DNA of 64,000 nucleotides, taken from assembly GCA_964512655.1 (NCBI GenBank), contig CAZEJT010000011.1, positions 1-64,000 of the forward strand, written 5' to 3'. This stretch comes from VBOC01 sp964512655 (GTDB lineage: Bacteria > Bacteroidota > Ignavibacteria > UBA10030 > SZUA-254). Below the pieces are notes generated by a model. It was not told the origin of the DNA, did no database searches, and worked only from the letters and a program-made list of their open reading frames with translations. Positions 22,864 to 31,130 of the stretch are shown here, one piece after another. A program made the translations under genes and the position numbers. Position 1 is the stretch's first letter. The number at the start of each line of letters is the position of its first letter.

Positions 22864-23382
22864 TCACGACTTCTTCTGCTGGAATTTCAAGCGGTGGCGC
22901 CTGAAGGACTCGATGCGGCGCTCCTCCCCCGCAAGGGGGATGACGCTGACGGTGCCGTCGGATTCCATGATGGCGGTCTTGACTTTTCCCACGCTCTCGA
23001 TCCCGTGCTCTCTGATGACCCGCTCGAGCTCCTCCTCGGTGATCTGCTCCGCGTCGAGGTGGCTCCGGATCGCTTTCCCGTCATGGACAAGAAGCGTCGG
23101 GACTCCTTCGAGGAGAGTCTCCGCCCCTTTGGACCGGAAAAAAATAAGCGACAGGAGATAGTTGAGAACGAGCAGGGTCACCGCCGCGGCGATGCCGCCG
23201 ATGAGGGACGAGTCGTTCCCCACCATCGCGTTCTGAACCGCGTTGCTGATGAGCAGAATCAGCACGAGATCGATCGTCGTGAGCTGCGCGACGTGCTTCT
23301 TGCCGAGGAGCCTGAGACCGATCAGAACGACGATATAGACTGTCGCAGATCTCAGCGCGATATCGAGAAGAACTGGTGTCAT
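22864..23382 (-). CDS. DUF421 (YetF/YcaP-like) membrane protein
   Basis: A 172-residue protein with three N-terminal membrane helices (about 5-25, 37-55, 60-82; 'TVYIVVLIGLRLLGKKHVAQLTTIDLVLILLISNAVQNAMVGNDSS') and a cytoplasmic C-terminal beta domain ('LEGVPTLLVHDGKAIRSHLDAEQITEEELERVIREHGIESVGKV'). This is the exact layout of the DUF421 family, whose function is not established. It is convergent with the response-regulator-like gene (13-base gap) and has its own promoter. Confidence 0.93.
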   Translation of the reverse strand: MTPVLLDIALRSATVYIVVLIGLRLLGKKHVAQLTTIDLVLILLISNAVQNAMVGNDSSLIGGIAAAVTLLVLNYLLSLIFFRSKGAETLLEGVPTLLVHDGKAIRSHLDAEQITEEELERVIREHGIESVGKVKTAIMESDGTVSVIPLAGEERRIESFRRHRLKFQQKKS

Positions 23383-23422
23383 GTACTTTTCTCCCTTTCG
23401 TAACTTTGACCTCTCCCGCCGT

Positions 23423-23453
23423 AAAAATTACCGGAACGCGGGAAGAGTTACAA
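23423..23453 (-). promoter_or_regulatory. Candidate promoter for the DUF421 gene
   Basis: Minus strand TTGTAA (23448-23453), 17 bases, TAATTTTT (23423-23430); the leader is about 35 bases and carries AAAGGGAG before the ATG. Confidence 0.6.
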
Positions 23454-23590
23454 TGCGCCCCCGAGGTGCGAAATCGGTGTTTGAACCGCTCCACGAGGTG
23501 AATTGTTCTGATAGAGAGAGAGCGGTCGAAATTGGTACATTTATTGAACCGAATTGAATGAATTGAACCCGACCACGGCCAGAGGGACGC

Positions 23591-24337
23591 ATGTATAACA
23601 AGACCAGAGCACAGCTGACACCGGTAGATCAGGAATTCATCGCGAGCTCTCTTGGCGCGACGCAGGAAGAGCAGTCGGCAATTCTGCGCCTGACGGGAGA
23701 TCCCGATTCGGTGACGGACCTGCTGCACGATCGCCGGCTCTTTCAGCGCTCGATGACGGTTCCCCCGGCGTTTCTCTCGGTCTCTCCCCACCTGTTCTTT
23801 TATGTCTTCGTCTATCAGGCGCTCGAGCAGAAGCACATCGCCGATGACGACGTCGTGGACTATGTCGCGGGAGTCTGCGTCGAGTTCCGCTCCGCCGAGT
23901 CGTTCTGGCGGCTCTCCTCCTCGGGCGACAGGACGATCTACGCGGTCGATCTGATCAACCTGCTCGGAGACGTCGACAAGCACCAGCAGTACTTTCTCCG
24001 CCGGTTCATCGGCAACGCGTCGCTCTTCCTGACCGGTTTCTTCCCCGATTTCATTTTCCAGAGGAGCAAGCGGAAGGGCGCCCCGCCGATCCAGTACTAC
24101 GAGGCGATCGGGATGAGGCAGTACGAGTCGGCGGCGACGGATTCTCTTTCGTACGAGGCAAACGCCGCTCCCGTCCTCGGCACGCTGGCGGAACGCTTCG
24201 TCGAGATCCGCTCGGCGATCAACGTCTATACAGACGCGCACCTGAATCTGATGAATCCGAAGAGATCGCTCGACCGGATCGAGCGGCAGGCGGCGACGCT
24301 CGATGAAGACACCTTTCGCCAATCCCTAGAGCTCTAA
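23591..24337 (+). CDS. Hypothetical protein, 248 residues
   Basis: A soluble protein of unknown family ('MYNKTRAQLTPVDQEFIASSLGATQEEQSAILRLTGDPDSVTDLLHDRRLFQRSM...'). It is mixed helical with aromatic-rich segments near 65-80 ('LSVSPHLFFYVFVYQALEQKH') and 150-170 ('FIGNASLFLTGFFPDFIFQRSKRKG'), hydrophobic enough for a peripheral membrane contact but not a clear helix through the membrane. It is a lone plus-strand gene; GAGGGA precedes the start by 3-4 bases. It converges on sdhB with only a family A hairpin between. Confidence 0.75.
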   Translation: MYNKTRAQLTPVDQEFIASSLGATQEEQSAILRLTGDPDSVTDLLHDRRLFQRSMTVPPAFLSVSPHLFFYVFVYQALEQKHIADDDVVDYVAGVCVEFRSAESFWRLSSSGDRTIYAVDLINLLGDVDKHQQYFLRRFIGNASLFLTGFFPDFIFQRSKRKGAPPIQYYEAIGMRQYESAATDSLSYEANAAPVLGTLAERFVEIRSAINVYTDAHLNLMNPKRSLDRIERQAATLDEDTFRQSLEL

Positions 24338-24340
24338 CCT

Positions 24341-24364
24341 TTAGGCGCCGGCTTTAGCCGGCGT
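24341..24364 (+). repeat. Family A palindrome between convergent genes
   Basis: Lies between the stop of the 248-residue gene and the stop of sdhB, 3 and 7 bases from them. A 9-bp stem with a TTTA-type loop could work as a bidirectional transcription end or mRNA end protector; no T-run is present. Confidence 0.9.
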
Positions 24365-24371
24365 GCGCCCG

Positions 24372-25112
24372 CTAGCCGAACCACGCCCGCAGGAACTCCC
24401 GGTTCAATCTCGCGATGTTGAGAACAGAAATCTTCTTGGGGCACTCCGCCTCGCACGCGTAGGTGTTGGAGCAGTTCCCGAACCCTTCTTCGTCCATGCG
24501 CGCCGTCATGTTCCTCGCGCGCTCTTTTCTTTCCGCCTTCCCCTGTGGAAGGAGAGCGAGGTGCGCGATCTTCGCGCTCACGAACAGCATCGCCGAGGAA
24601 TTCTTGCACGCGGCCACGCACGCGCCGCATCCGATACACGCCGCGGCGTCGAAGGCCGCGTCCGCATCGGGTTTGGGGACCGGGATGGCGTTGCCGTCGG
24701 GCACTCCCCCCGTATCCACCGAGACGTAGCCACCCGCCTGGATGATCCTGTCGAAGGACGAGCGGTCGACGACGAGGTCTTTTATCACCGGAAACGCCTT
24801 CGCCCGCCACGGCTCGACGACGATCGTCTCCCCGTCCGGGAAGGAGCGCATATAGAGCTGGCAGGTGGCCACTCCTTTGAGCGGGCCGTGCGCGCGCCCG
24901 TTGATGCACACGCCGCAGCTTCCGCAGATTCCTTCCCTGCAGTCGTGGTCGAAGGCGATGGTATCTTCGCCTCTGGAGGCGAGCCTCCGGTTGACCGAAT
25001 CGAGCATCTCCAGGAACGACATGTCCGCTTCGATACCCTCCGCCCTGTACTCGACGAAGCCCCCCTTCTCGTCGCGGGAGCGCTGGCGCCACACCTTGAG
25101 CGTGAAATTCAT
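24372..25112 (-). CDS. sdhB: Succinate dehydrogenase/fumarate reductase iron-sulfur subunit
   Basis: A 246-residue electron-transfer subunit of complex II. The [2Fe-2S] site is at about 60-85 ('CREGICGSCGVCINGRAHG...ATC'), the [4Fe-4S] site at about 152-160 ('CIGCGACVAACK'), and the remaining cluster ligands are in 'CSNTYACEAECPKKI' near 208-222. All cysteines are present. It is last in the sdhC-sdhA-sdhB unit, ten bases after sdhA; the order matches B-type (Bacteroidota/Bacillus/Wolinella) enzymes. Confidence 0.97.
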   Translation of the reverse strand: MNFTLKVWRQRSRDEKGGFVEYRAEGIEADMSFLEMLDSVNRRLASRGEDTIAFDHDCREGICGSCGVCINGRAHGPLKGVATCQLYMRSFPDGETIVVEPWRAKAFPVIKDLVVDRSSFDRIIQAGGYVSVDTGGVPDGNAIPVPKPDADAAFDAAACIGCGACVAACKNSSAMLFVSAKIAHLALLPQGKAERKERARNMTARMDEEGFGNCSNTYACEAECPKKISVLNIARLNREFLRAWFG

Positions 25113-25122
25113 GTGTGGCTCC

Positions 25123-27036
25123 TCATGTGTAGCTCCGCTGCGACGGCTTCACGTATTCGAACCGGAGGGGTTCCTTGTGGAGCACGGGGGGCTCCCCCGT
25201 GCCCTTGAACTCCCACGCCGCCACGTACGAGAAATGCTCATCGTCGCGCCTGGCTTCTCCCTCCTCCGTCTGGCTTTCTTCCCTGAAATGACCGCCGCAC
25301 GACTCGGTCCTGTGGAGGGCGTCTCTGACAATCAGCTCCGCCAGTTCGAGAAAGTCCGCCACGCGCCCACCCATCTCGATCTCCGCATTGAAATTGTCCG
25401 CGCTTCCCGGAATCCTCACGTCCCTCCAGAACTCCTCCCGAAGCGCAGGCACGAGCGCAAGCGCCTTCGTCAGGCTCGCCTCGCTGCGCGACATGCCGCA
25501 GAGATCCCACATGACCTTTCCAAGCTCGCGGTGGAAGTCGTCCACGGTCCGCCTGCCCTTCGCGGAGAGGAGCCTCTTCGTCGACTCTTCGACGCGGGCT
25601 GAGGATTCTCTGACGGCGGGGTCTGAGGGCTCGATCTTTTGAAACTTCGTGGTCGCGAGGTAATCGCCGATGGTGTACGGGATGATGAAATAGCCGTCTG
25701 CGAGGCCCTGCATGAGAGCGCTTGCGCCGAGGCGGTTGGCGCCGTGGTCGGAAAAGTTGGCCTCTCCCAGAACGTAGAGGCCGGGGATCGTGCTCATCAG
25801 GTTGTAGTCGACCCACAGCCCTCCCATCGTGTAATGAATCGCCGGGTAAATCCGCATCGGCGTCCCGTAGGCGTTTTCGGCCGTGATCTCATGGTACATG
25901 TCGAACAGATTCCCGTACTTCGACTCCACCCACTCGCGCCCGTTGCGCGTGATGACGTCCTCAAAATCGAGATAGACCGCGTAGCCCGTGGCTCCGACGC
26001 CGAACCCCTTGTCGCACATTTCCTTCGCGCGCCGCGACGCGACGTCGCGCGGTACGAGATTGCCGAACGACGGATAGAGGCGTTCGAGGTAGTAATCGCG
26101 CTCCGCGTCCGGGATGTCCTTCGGGTTGCGCTTGTCTCCCGCCTTCCTGGGAACCCAGATCCGCCCGTCGTTCCTGAGACTCTCGCTCATCAGCGTGAGC
26201 TTCGACTGATGCTCGCTCGAAACGGGGATGCACGTCGGGTGGATCTGCGTGAAGCAGGGGTTGGCGAAGAGAGCGCCCCGCTTGTGCGCCCGCCAGATCG
26301 CCGTCGCGTTCGACTGCTTGGCGTTGGTCGAGAGATAAAAGACGTTTCCGTACCCGCCGGTCGCGAGGATCACCGCGTCTCCGAGATACGTCTCGGTGGC
26401 GCCGGTGACGAGATTCCGCGCGATGACTCCCCGCGCCCTGCCGTCCGCCATGACAAGATCGAGCATCTCGCGCCGGGCGTAGAACTGCACGCGTTTCTGC
26501 TCCATTTGCCTGCAGAGCGCCGAGTACGCGCCGAGGAGAAGCTGCTGTCCCGTCTGGCCGCGGGCGTAGAACGTGCGGCTGACCTGGGCGCCGCCGAACG
26601 AGCGGTTATCGAGATGCCCTCCGTATTCCCGCGCGAAGGGTACTCCCTGTGCCACGCACTGGTCGATGATGTTGTTGCTCACCTCGGCGAGCCGGTAGAC
26701 GTTCGCTTCGCGCGACCTGTAGTCTCCGCCTTTGACGGTGTCGTAGAAGAGCCGCCAGACGCTGTCCCCGTCGTTCTTGTAGTTCTTGGGGGCGTTGATC
26801 CCGCCCTGGGCGGCGATGCTGTGTGCCCGGCGGGGCGATTCGTGATAGCAAAGGGATGTCACGTTGTAGCCGAGCTCGGCGAGCGAGGCGGCCGCGGACG
26901 CTCCGGCGAGCCCGGTGCCCACCACAACGATGCGGTACTTCCGCTTGTTGGCCGGATTGACGAGCTTGAGGTTGAAGCGGTGCTCCCTCCACTTCTTCTC
27001 GATGGCTCCCGCGGGTATCTTCGAAGTAAGCTCCAT
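25123..27036 (-). CDS. sdhA: Succinate dehydrogenase/fumarate reductase flavoprotein subunit
   Basis: A 637-residue catalytic subunit. The dinucleotide motif 'IVVVGTGLAGASAAASLAELGY' is near residue 35, the covalent FAD His is in 'RAHSIAAQGGINA' near 70, and the substrate region 'FTQIHPTCIP' lies at about 258-267. Length and order fit the B-type enzyme, which may run as succinate dehydrogenase or fumarate reductase; sequence alone does not decide. I choose the ATG at 27034-27036 (start 'MELTSKIPAGAIEKKW') because it follows the sdhC stop by two bases; the longer frame to 27132 would overlap sdhC. Confidence 0.97.
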   Translation of the reverse strand: MELTSKIPAGAIEKKWREHRFNLKLVNPANKRKYRIVVVGTGLAGASAAASLAELGYNVTSLCYHESPRRAHSIAAQGGINAPKNYKNDGDSVWRLFYDTVKGGDYRSREANVYRLAEVSNNIIDQCVAQGVPFAREYGGHLDNRSFGGAQVSRTFYARGQTGQQLLLGAYSALCRQMEQKRVQFYARREMLDLVMADGRARGVIARNLVTGATETYLGDAVILATGGYGNVFYLSTNAKQSNATAIWRAHKRGALFANPCFTQIHPTCIPVSSEHQSKLTLMSESLRNDGRIWVPRKAGDKRNPKDIPDAERDYYLERLYPSFGNLVPRDVASRRAKEMCDKGFGVGATGYAVYLDFEDVITRNGREWVESKYGNLFDMYHEITAENAYGTPMRIYPAIHYTMGGLWVDYNLMSTIPGLYVLGEANFSDHGANRLGASALMQGLADGYFIIPYTIGDYLATTKFQKIEPSDPAVRESSARVEESTKRLLSAKGRRTVDDFHRELGKVMWDLCGMSRSEASLTKALALVPALREEFWRDVRIPGSADNFNAEIEMGGRVADFLELAELIVRDALHRTESCGGHFREESQTEEGEARRDDEHFSYVAAWEFKGTGEPPVLHKEPLRFEYVKPSQRSYT

Positions 27037-27038
27037 CG

Positions 27039-27710
27039 TCAGTGAAACCAGTGACAGGCGCGCGTGAAGAGAACGACCGGCATGGCCGCGAAGAGCGCCG
27101 GTATGACGAGCCAAAAGAGGACCCCAGCCCACTCGATAACGGGGGCATATTTCGCGTTCCGGAGGCCGAACGTCTGGAACGCCGATTGAAATCCGTGCCG
27201 GAGGTGGAACGCAAGAAGCACCATCGCGGCGACGTAGAACAGGCTGTAGAGCGGGCTCGAGAAGGAGTCGGTCACCAGCGCGTACATTGAGAAATTATCG
27301 CGGTGCGAGAACCGGGACGGGAACCAGAACGACTTCATGTGGATCACGAGGAAGATGAAGAGGATGCTCCCCGAGAGGAACATCGTGCGCGAAAAGAGGG
27401 TGCTGCTTTCCGATGGATCGGTCTTCAGGTACTTCTCAGGCCGGGCTTTCCTGTTCTGGATCCAGAGGTATGTCCCCGTGACGATGTGCAGGATAAAAAT
27501 CGCGTAGAGGATATACTCGACAACGCTGACAACGAGGAGGCTCGGGAGAAGCTCGGCGTAGGCATCGAACGCGGCTCCTCCGTCGTTCCTGAACAGCAGC
27601 AGGTTCCCCGCGACGTGAACGACGAGGTACGCGCAGAGGCACAACCCTGTGAGTCCCGCGATCAGCTTCCTGCCGATGGAGGACCGGTAGAGCGCAATCA
27701 GCGTTCCCAT
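27039..27710 (-). CDS. sdhC: Succinate dehydrogenase cytochrome b subunit (b558, B-type)
   Basis: A 223-residue, five-helix membrane anchor that binds two haems b and quinone. Helix I 'KLIAGLTGLCLCAYLVVHVAGNLLLF' holds one His, 'EYILYAIFILHIVTGTYLW' the second, 'FLVIHMKSFWF' the third, and 'LLAFHLRHGFQSAFQTFG' the fourth, which matches the four haem-ligand His pattern of the family. It is the first gene of the operon; a clear promoter lies upstream. Confidence 0.96.
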   Translation of the reverse strand: MGTLIALYRSSIGRKLIAGLTGLCLCAYLVVHVAGNLLLFRNDGGAAFDAYAELLPSLLVVSVVEYILYAIFILHIVTGTYLWIQNRKARPEKYLKTDPSESSTLFSRTMFLSGSILFIFLVIHMKSFWFPSRFSHRDNFSMYALVTDSFSSPLYSLFYVAAMVLLAFHLRHGFQSAFQTFGLRNAKYAPVIEWAGVLFWLVIPALFAAMPVVLFTRACHWFH

Positions 27711-27747
27711 TCGCCCCGCGTTTCACGTCCTGGATCGTTCACGGCTG

Positions 27748-27778
27748 CAAATGTACCAAATGAGGTATCTACATGCAA
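27748..27778 (-). promoter_or_regulatory. Candidate promoter for sdhCAB
   Basis: Minus strand TTGCAT (27773-27778), 17 bases, TACATTTG (27748-27755). The TAnnTTTG form matches the Bacteroidetes -7 element exactly and the spacing also fits a sigma-70 hexamer. Leader about 32 bases. Confidence 0.7.
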
Positions 27779-27787
27779 TGACTTTTG

Positions 27788-28243
27788 TCAGGCCGGAATT
27801 TCGCGGACTGTCGGGGGCGGCTCGTTCAGGACAAGCCAGTAGAGCTGAAGCTGCTTCACCGCATCGGCGAATTTGAGGAAGTCGACCGGCTTGCGGATAT
27901 AGCTGTTCGCGCCGAGCTTGTAGCCCCTCAAGAGATCCTGCTCCTCGGCGGAGGAGGTGAGGATCACGACGGGGAGAAGGCTCGTGCGCTGGTCTCCGCG
28001 GATCCTCTGGAGGACCTGCAGGCCGTCGATCTTTGGAAGCTTTAAATCGAGGAGCACGATTGCCGGAAGATCTCCGACATCCCTCCCGGCGTGGGCGCCG
28101 GCTGCGAAGAGGTAGTCGAGCGCTTCCGCCCCGTCCCGCGCAACCTGCACGCTGTTAAGAACATTGCTCTTGGTCAGGGCATGGACGGTAAGCTCCTCGT
28201 CGTCCGGATTATCCTCCACAAGCAGAATGACTTTATTTAGCAT
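27788..28243 (-). CDS. Single-domain response regulator (Rcp1-like)
   Basis: A 151-residue lone receiver domain. 'VILLVEDNPDDEELTVHAL' gives the acidic pocket, 'AIVLLDLKLPKIDG' the phospho-acceptor Asp, 'VVILTSSAEEQDLL' the Thr/Ser switch and 'YIRKPVDFLKF' the Lys. The 'E-D-N-P-D-D' start and the long insert after helix 2 are typical of Rcp1/phytochrome-partner type receivers. It is last in the recR-ftsX unit (18 bases after ftsX), with no kinase beside it. Confidence 0.93.
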   Translation of the reverse strand: MLNKVILLVEDNPDDEELTVHALTKSNVLNSVQVARDGAEALDYLFAAGAHAGRDVGDLPAIVLLDLKLPKIDGLQVLQRIRGDQRTSLLPVVILTSSAEEQDLLRGYKLGANSYIRKPVDFLKFADAVKQLQLYWLVLNEPPPTVREIPA

Positions 28244-28261
28244 GTTATGCGTAGACTCCCT

Positions 28262-29143
28262 TCAGTTGTAATGAACCGAATCCCCGATGAATTTGCGGAT
28301 CGACATCGCGCTTCCGAACAAGCCGAGAACGACCCCCACCAGCACCAATTGGAGGTAAAAGAGCGGCTCGATGCGGAGAAACTGCGCCAGCTCCGCCGAG
28401 ACGAGCCCTTCCGCGATCGAGAGGACATAGTAGACGATCCCCGCCGCCGCCGCGCCTCCCACGAGGCCCTGGAACACCCCCTCGAAGAGAAACGGCGCGC
28501 GCACCACAGCGCGCGATGCGCCCACAAGCTTCATCGTGCGCAGCGCTTTCCTGCGCGCGTAGATCGTGAGACGGATCGTATTCGACACCAGAAAGATCGC
28601 CGAGATGGCGATGACGACTCCCAGTCCCAGTCCCACGGCATAGAGCGTGTTCGTCTGCCGGTCGATGAACTCAAGCATCTCCTTCTTGTAGACCACCTCT
28701 CCGATTCCCTGGATGCCCGCCACCTTCGCGTGCACGGCGTCGGCGCCTGAGGGTGTCCGGTAGCCGTCCTTTAGATAAATCTTGAACGAAGGCGGCAGAG
28801 GATTGAACTCGAGGACCTTGCCGATGTCCTCGCCGAATTCCTGCCTGAAAATTTTCGCCGCATCGTCTTTCGAAATATACTGGACCCGGTCCACTCCCTC
28901 GGTTGCAAGGAGCCGGGTCCTGATGTCATCCGTTTTCTGCTGCGACGCCGGCTCGATCAGGAATGCCTCCATCTCCACGCGCGACCGGATGCTCTCTACG
29001 ATCCGCGAGGTGTTCGTCGAGATCACGTAGAAGAGTCCCAAAAGGAGGAGCGCGATCGTCATGGTGATGACGGATCCGGCCGCCGAGAGCTTCGCCCTCC
29101 TGAACCCCGAAAAGCCTTCCTTCATGACGTACAGAACGCTCAT
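28262..29143 (-). CDS. ftsX: Cell division permease FtsX
   Basis: A 293-residue protein with the FtsX layout: TM1 (about 22-44), a periplasmic domain (about 45-165, including 'GVDRVQYISKDDAAKIFRQEFGEDI'), then three membrane helices ending 'LVLVGVVLGLFGSAMSIRKFI'. With FtsE it controls periplasmic peptidoglycan hydrolases at division. The ATG at 29141-29143 ('MSVLYVMKEGFSGFRRAKLS') is preferred to the longer frame. No ftsE is nearby, as is usual in several FCB lineages. It follows a lipoprotein gene by eight bases. Confidence 0.93.
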   Translation of the reverse strand: MSVLYVMKEGFSGFRRAKLSAAGSVITMTIALLLLGLFYVISTNTSRIVESIRSRVEMEAFLIEPASQQKTDDIRTRLLATEGVDRVQYISKDDAAKIFRQEFGEDIGKVLEFNPLPPSFKIYLKDGYRTPSGADAVHAKVAGIQGIGEVVYKKEMLEFIDRQTNTLYAVGLGLGVVIAISAIFLVSNTIRLTIYARRKALRTMKLVGASRAVVRAPFLFEGVFQGLVGGAAAAGIVYYVLSIAEGLVSAELAQFLRIEPLFYLQLVLVGVVLGLFGSAMSIRKFIGDSVHYN

Positions 29144-29151
29144 CGTGCGCG

Positions 29152-29655
29152 TCAGAAGTTCGATCTGTCGCGCCAGCGGGCGATCTTCCACGGCTCGCCG
29201 GACGAGGAGCGCACGAACGTGAGGTCCGCGTACCCGTCGACCCGCACCACGTCGCTCGGGTTAAACGTCACCGTGAGGTTGTATCCCCGCTCGATCGTCT
29301 GAACCGTGTCGCTCAGCGCCAGGGGCACCTCGGCGTTCCAGATGAGCGTGAGCGACTGGACATTCTGGAAGAGCCCGTATGTGACCCTCATCTCGTCGTC
29401 TCTCCCCCAGCTCACGTCAACCGCGTGATCGTAGTCGGTGTAAATGAACGTAAAATCGGGCGCGATCAGCGTTCCGTAGAGCGTCGTGTCCTTGAATGAA
29501 TACGCGTTCCGGAACGAGCAGAAGAGATTCTCGATCACGGTGAAATCGCTGCACGTCTCGGAGGTCAGCTCCGTATCAAGCCTCGGCGCGAAAGGGTTGA
29601 GGCAGCTGAAGGCCGCCAGACAGAGTGCGAACGGTATCAGGAGGAGCCGTTTCAC
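29152..29655 (-). CDS. Lipoprotein, hypothetical
   Basis: A 167-residue exported lipoprotein with GTG start; signal sequence and lipobox 'LIPFALCLAAFSC' put the acylated Cys at residue 18. The mature part ('TCSDFTVIENLFCSFRNAYSFKDTTLYGTLIAPDFTFIYTDYD...') resembles an NTF2/SnoaL-like cone fold: a helix for length, then strands ending in 'GEPWKIARWRDR'. Similar pattern occurs in the next upstream gene, so the two may be distant relatives. Function unknown. Confidence 0.82.
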   Translation of the reverse strand: MKRLLLIPFALCLAAFSCLNPFAPRLDTELTSETCSDFTVIENLFCSFRNAYSFKDTTLYGTLIAPDFTFIYTDYDHAVDVSWGRDDEMRVTYGLFQNVQSLTLIWNAEVPLALSDTVQTIERGYNLTVTFNPSDVVRVDGYADLTFVRSSSGEPWKIARWRDRSNF

Positions 29656-29670
29656 GCAGCAGAATCCCCG

Positions 29671-30255
29671 TCAACTCCCGCTGAACACCGCTTTCCAGTA
29701 GCTCCAGGTCGAATCGGTCGTTGTCCGCGAATCCTGCCAGCGGTAGATCGACCAGAGCTTTCGTGAATCCGTCCCGAGGTAGAGCTGCATGTTCCCCTGC
29801 ACGGCCTGAGGAACGCCGTCTCTCTTGTGCGGATAAAACAGCGTGTAGTTCAGGTTGTAAATGACAGAGTCGGTTCCCGTGTACACCGGCGCCTGGTTTG
29901 GAAACGTCAGCGACGGGGCGCCGTTAGAGGGGAGCCCGAGATTCTGGAAATACCTTCGTTCCGATTCGAGGCTCCACGCGCTGAAGATGCTCGGGAAACG
30001 GGCGCGCGCTTCGGGCGCCGGGATGAATTCGTACCGCCGCACAGTTGAATCCATGAAACAGCGCATGTAGTTGTCGGCGTTATCCTCGGCGAACGCGAAC
30101 TGCAGGTTTCTCAGCACAATGTCATAGGTGGTGGGAGGCGTGAATGTCGAGGTGTTCTCCGTGGGCATCGCGGGGTCGCGCGTTTGGAAGAGGTCGCATG
30201 CGGCGAGGGAGGCGAGGAGGAGCGCCACGACGGGGGCCTGCGCCCGGAGCCTCAC
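29671..30255 (-). CDS. Lipoprotein, hypothetical
   Basis: A 194-residue lipoprotein; the lipobox 'LLLASLAAC' gives Cys20. The mature part also looks NTF2-like ('DIVLRNLQFAFAEDNADNYMRCFMD... RKLWSIYRWQDSRT'), parallel to the neighbour at 29152: both start with a helix ending 'F/Y-x-x-x-F', and end in a Trp-rich strand 'W-x-I-x-R-W-x-D'. The GTG start overlaps the recR stop by four bases (GTGA), indicating coupling. Function unknown. Confidence 0.82.
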   Translation of the reverse strand: MRLRAQAPVVALLLASLAACDLFQTRDPAMPTENTSTFTPPTTYDIVLRNLQFAFAEDNADNYMRCFMDSTVRRYEFIPAPEARARFPSIFSAWSLESERRYFQNLGLPSNGAPSLTFPNQAPVYTGTDSVIYNLNYTLFYPHKRDGVPQAVQGNMQLYLGTDSRKLWSIYRWQDSRTTTDSTWSYWKAVFSGS

Positions 30256-30848
30256 ACCGTCACTCTTCCTTCCAGGGCCCTGCTCAGCGTCGCCTCGTCC
30301 GACATTTCGAGATCCCCCCCGATGGGAATGCCCCGGGCAAGCCGCGTGATTTTGACGCCGAGAGGCCTGAGGAGCCGCGTCAGGTAAATCGTCGTGGCTT
30401 CTCCCTCGACATTCGGGTTGAGCGCGAGGATGATCTCCGCCACGCCGGGCCTGATGCGCTCGAGCAGTTCCTTCACCTTTAGGTCCTCGGGACCGATCCC
30501 GTCAAGGGGCGAAAGCGATCCTCCGAGGACGTGATAGAGGCCCGGGTACTCGTTCGTCTTTTCGAGCGCGATGACGTCGCTCGGCTCTTCGACGACGCAG
30601 ATCAGGGCGGGGTTCCGCTTGGAGCCCGAGCAGATCGCGCAGGGGTCGCTCTCGGTAAACGTCCAGCAGGTCGTGCAGTACTTCATCTTCTCCCTCACGG
30701 CGACGAGCGCGTGCGCCAGCTCTAGGACCTCCTCCTTCGGGACCTTCAGGAAATGGAGAGCGAGGCGCTGGGCGGACTTGTGCCCGATGCCCGGGAGTTT
30801 CGAGAGCTCTTCAGTCAGCTGCTTTAACGAGTCGGGAATCTGGGGCAT
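30252..30848 (-). CDS. recR: Recombination protein RecR
   Basis: A 198-residue recombination mediator that loads RecA at gaps with RecO/RecF. The helix-hairpin-helix ('SKLPGIGHKSAQRLALHFL', 16-34), C4 zinc finger ('CTTCWTFTESDPCAIC', about 58-73) and Toprim domain ('ICVVEEPSDVIALEKT...YHVLGG') are intact, with the final 'TRLARGIPIGGDLEMSDEATLSRALEGR'. Elsewhere recR follows ybaB directly; here a 282-base repeat-filled gap separates them. Confidence 0.97.
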   Translation of the reverse strand: MPQIPDSLKQLTEELSKLPGIGHKSAQRLALHFLKVPKEEVLELAHALVAVREKMKYCTTCWTFTESDPCAICSGSKRNPALICVVEEPSDVIALEKTNEYPGLYHVLGGSLSPLDGIGPEDLKVKELLERIRPGVAEIILALNPNVEGEATTIYLTRLLRPLGVKITRLARGIPIGGDLEMSDEATLSRALEGRVTV

Positions 30849-30858
30849 CGTATCCTGT

Positions 30859-31063
30859 GTAGGCGCCGGCTTTAGCCGGCGTTGGCTGAATGATCAAATC
30901 GGTTCAACTGGTGTCACGGTCCATACCCTGACACGACCCGGGAAACGCTGCCGAGCCTGCGTCGGCGAATTATCCTCCTCTCGATCGTTCCGCCGCTCCG
31001 CGGCGGAATGCTGCTTCGGGGCGCTCCGCGCCCCCACTTGTAGGCGCCGGCTTCAGCCGGCGT
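30859..31063 (+). repeat. Composite palindromic repeat cluster (A, B, C, A) between ybaB and recR
   Basis: Family A at 30859-30882, B at 30909-30936, C at 30986-31039 and A at 31040-31063, covering most of the 282-base gap 30849-31130. The B-C-A order is the same as at 128-249. C and the following A are directly joined with no spacer. No gene is seen in the gap. Confidence 0.9.
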
Positions 31064-31130
31064 CTCAGCAGATAAACCGCATCGGTTGCGGAGCGCGAAT
31101 ACCGCCGTGAGGGTGAACGGAAGGAGGGGC

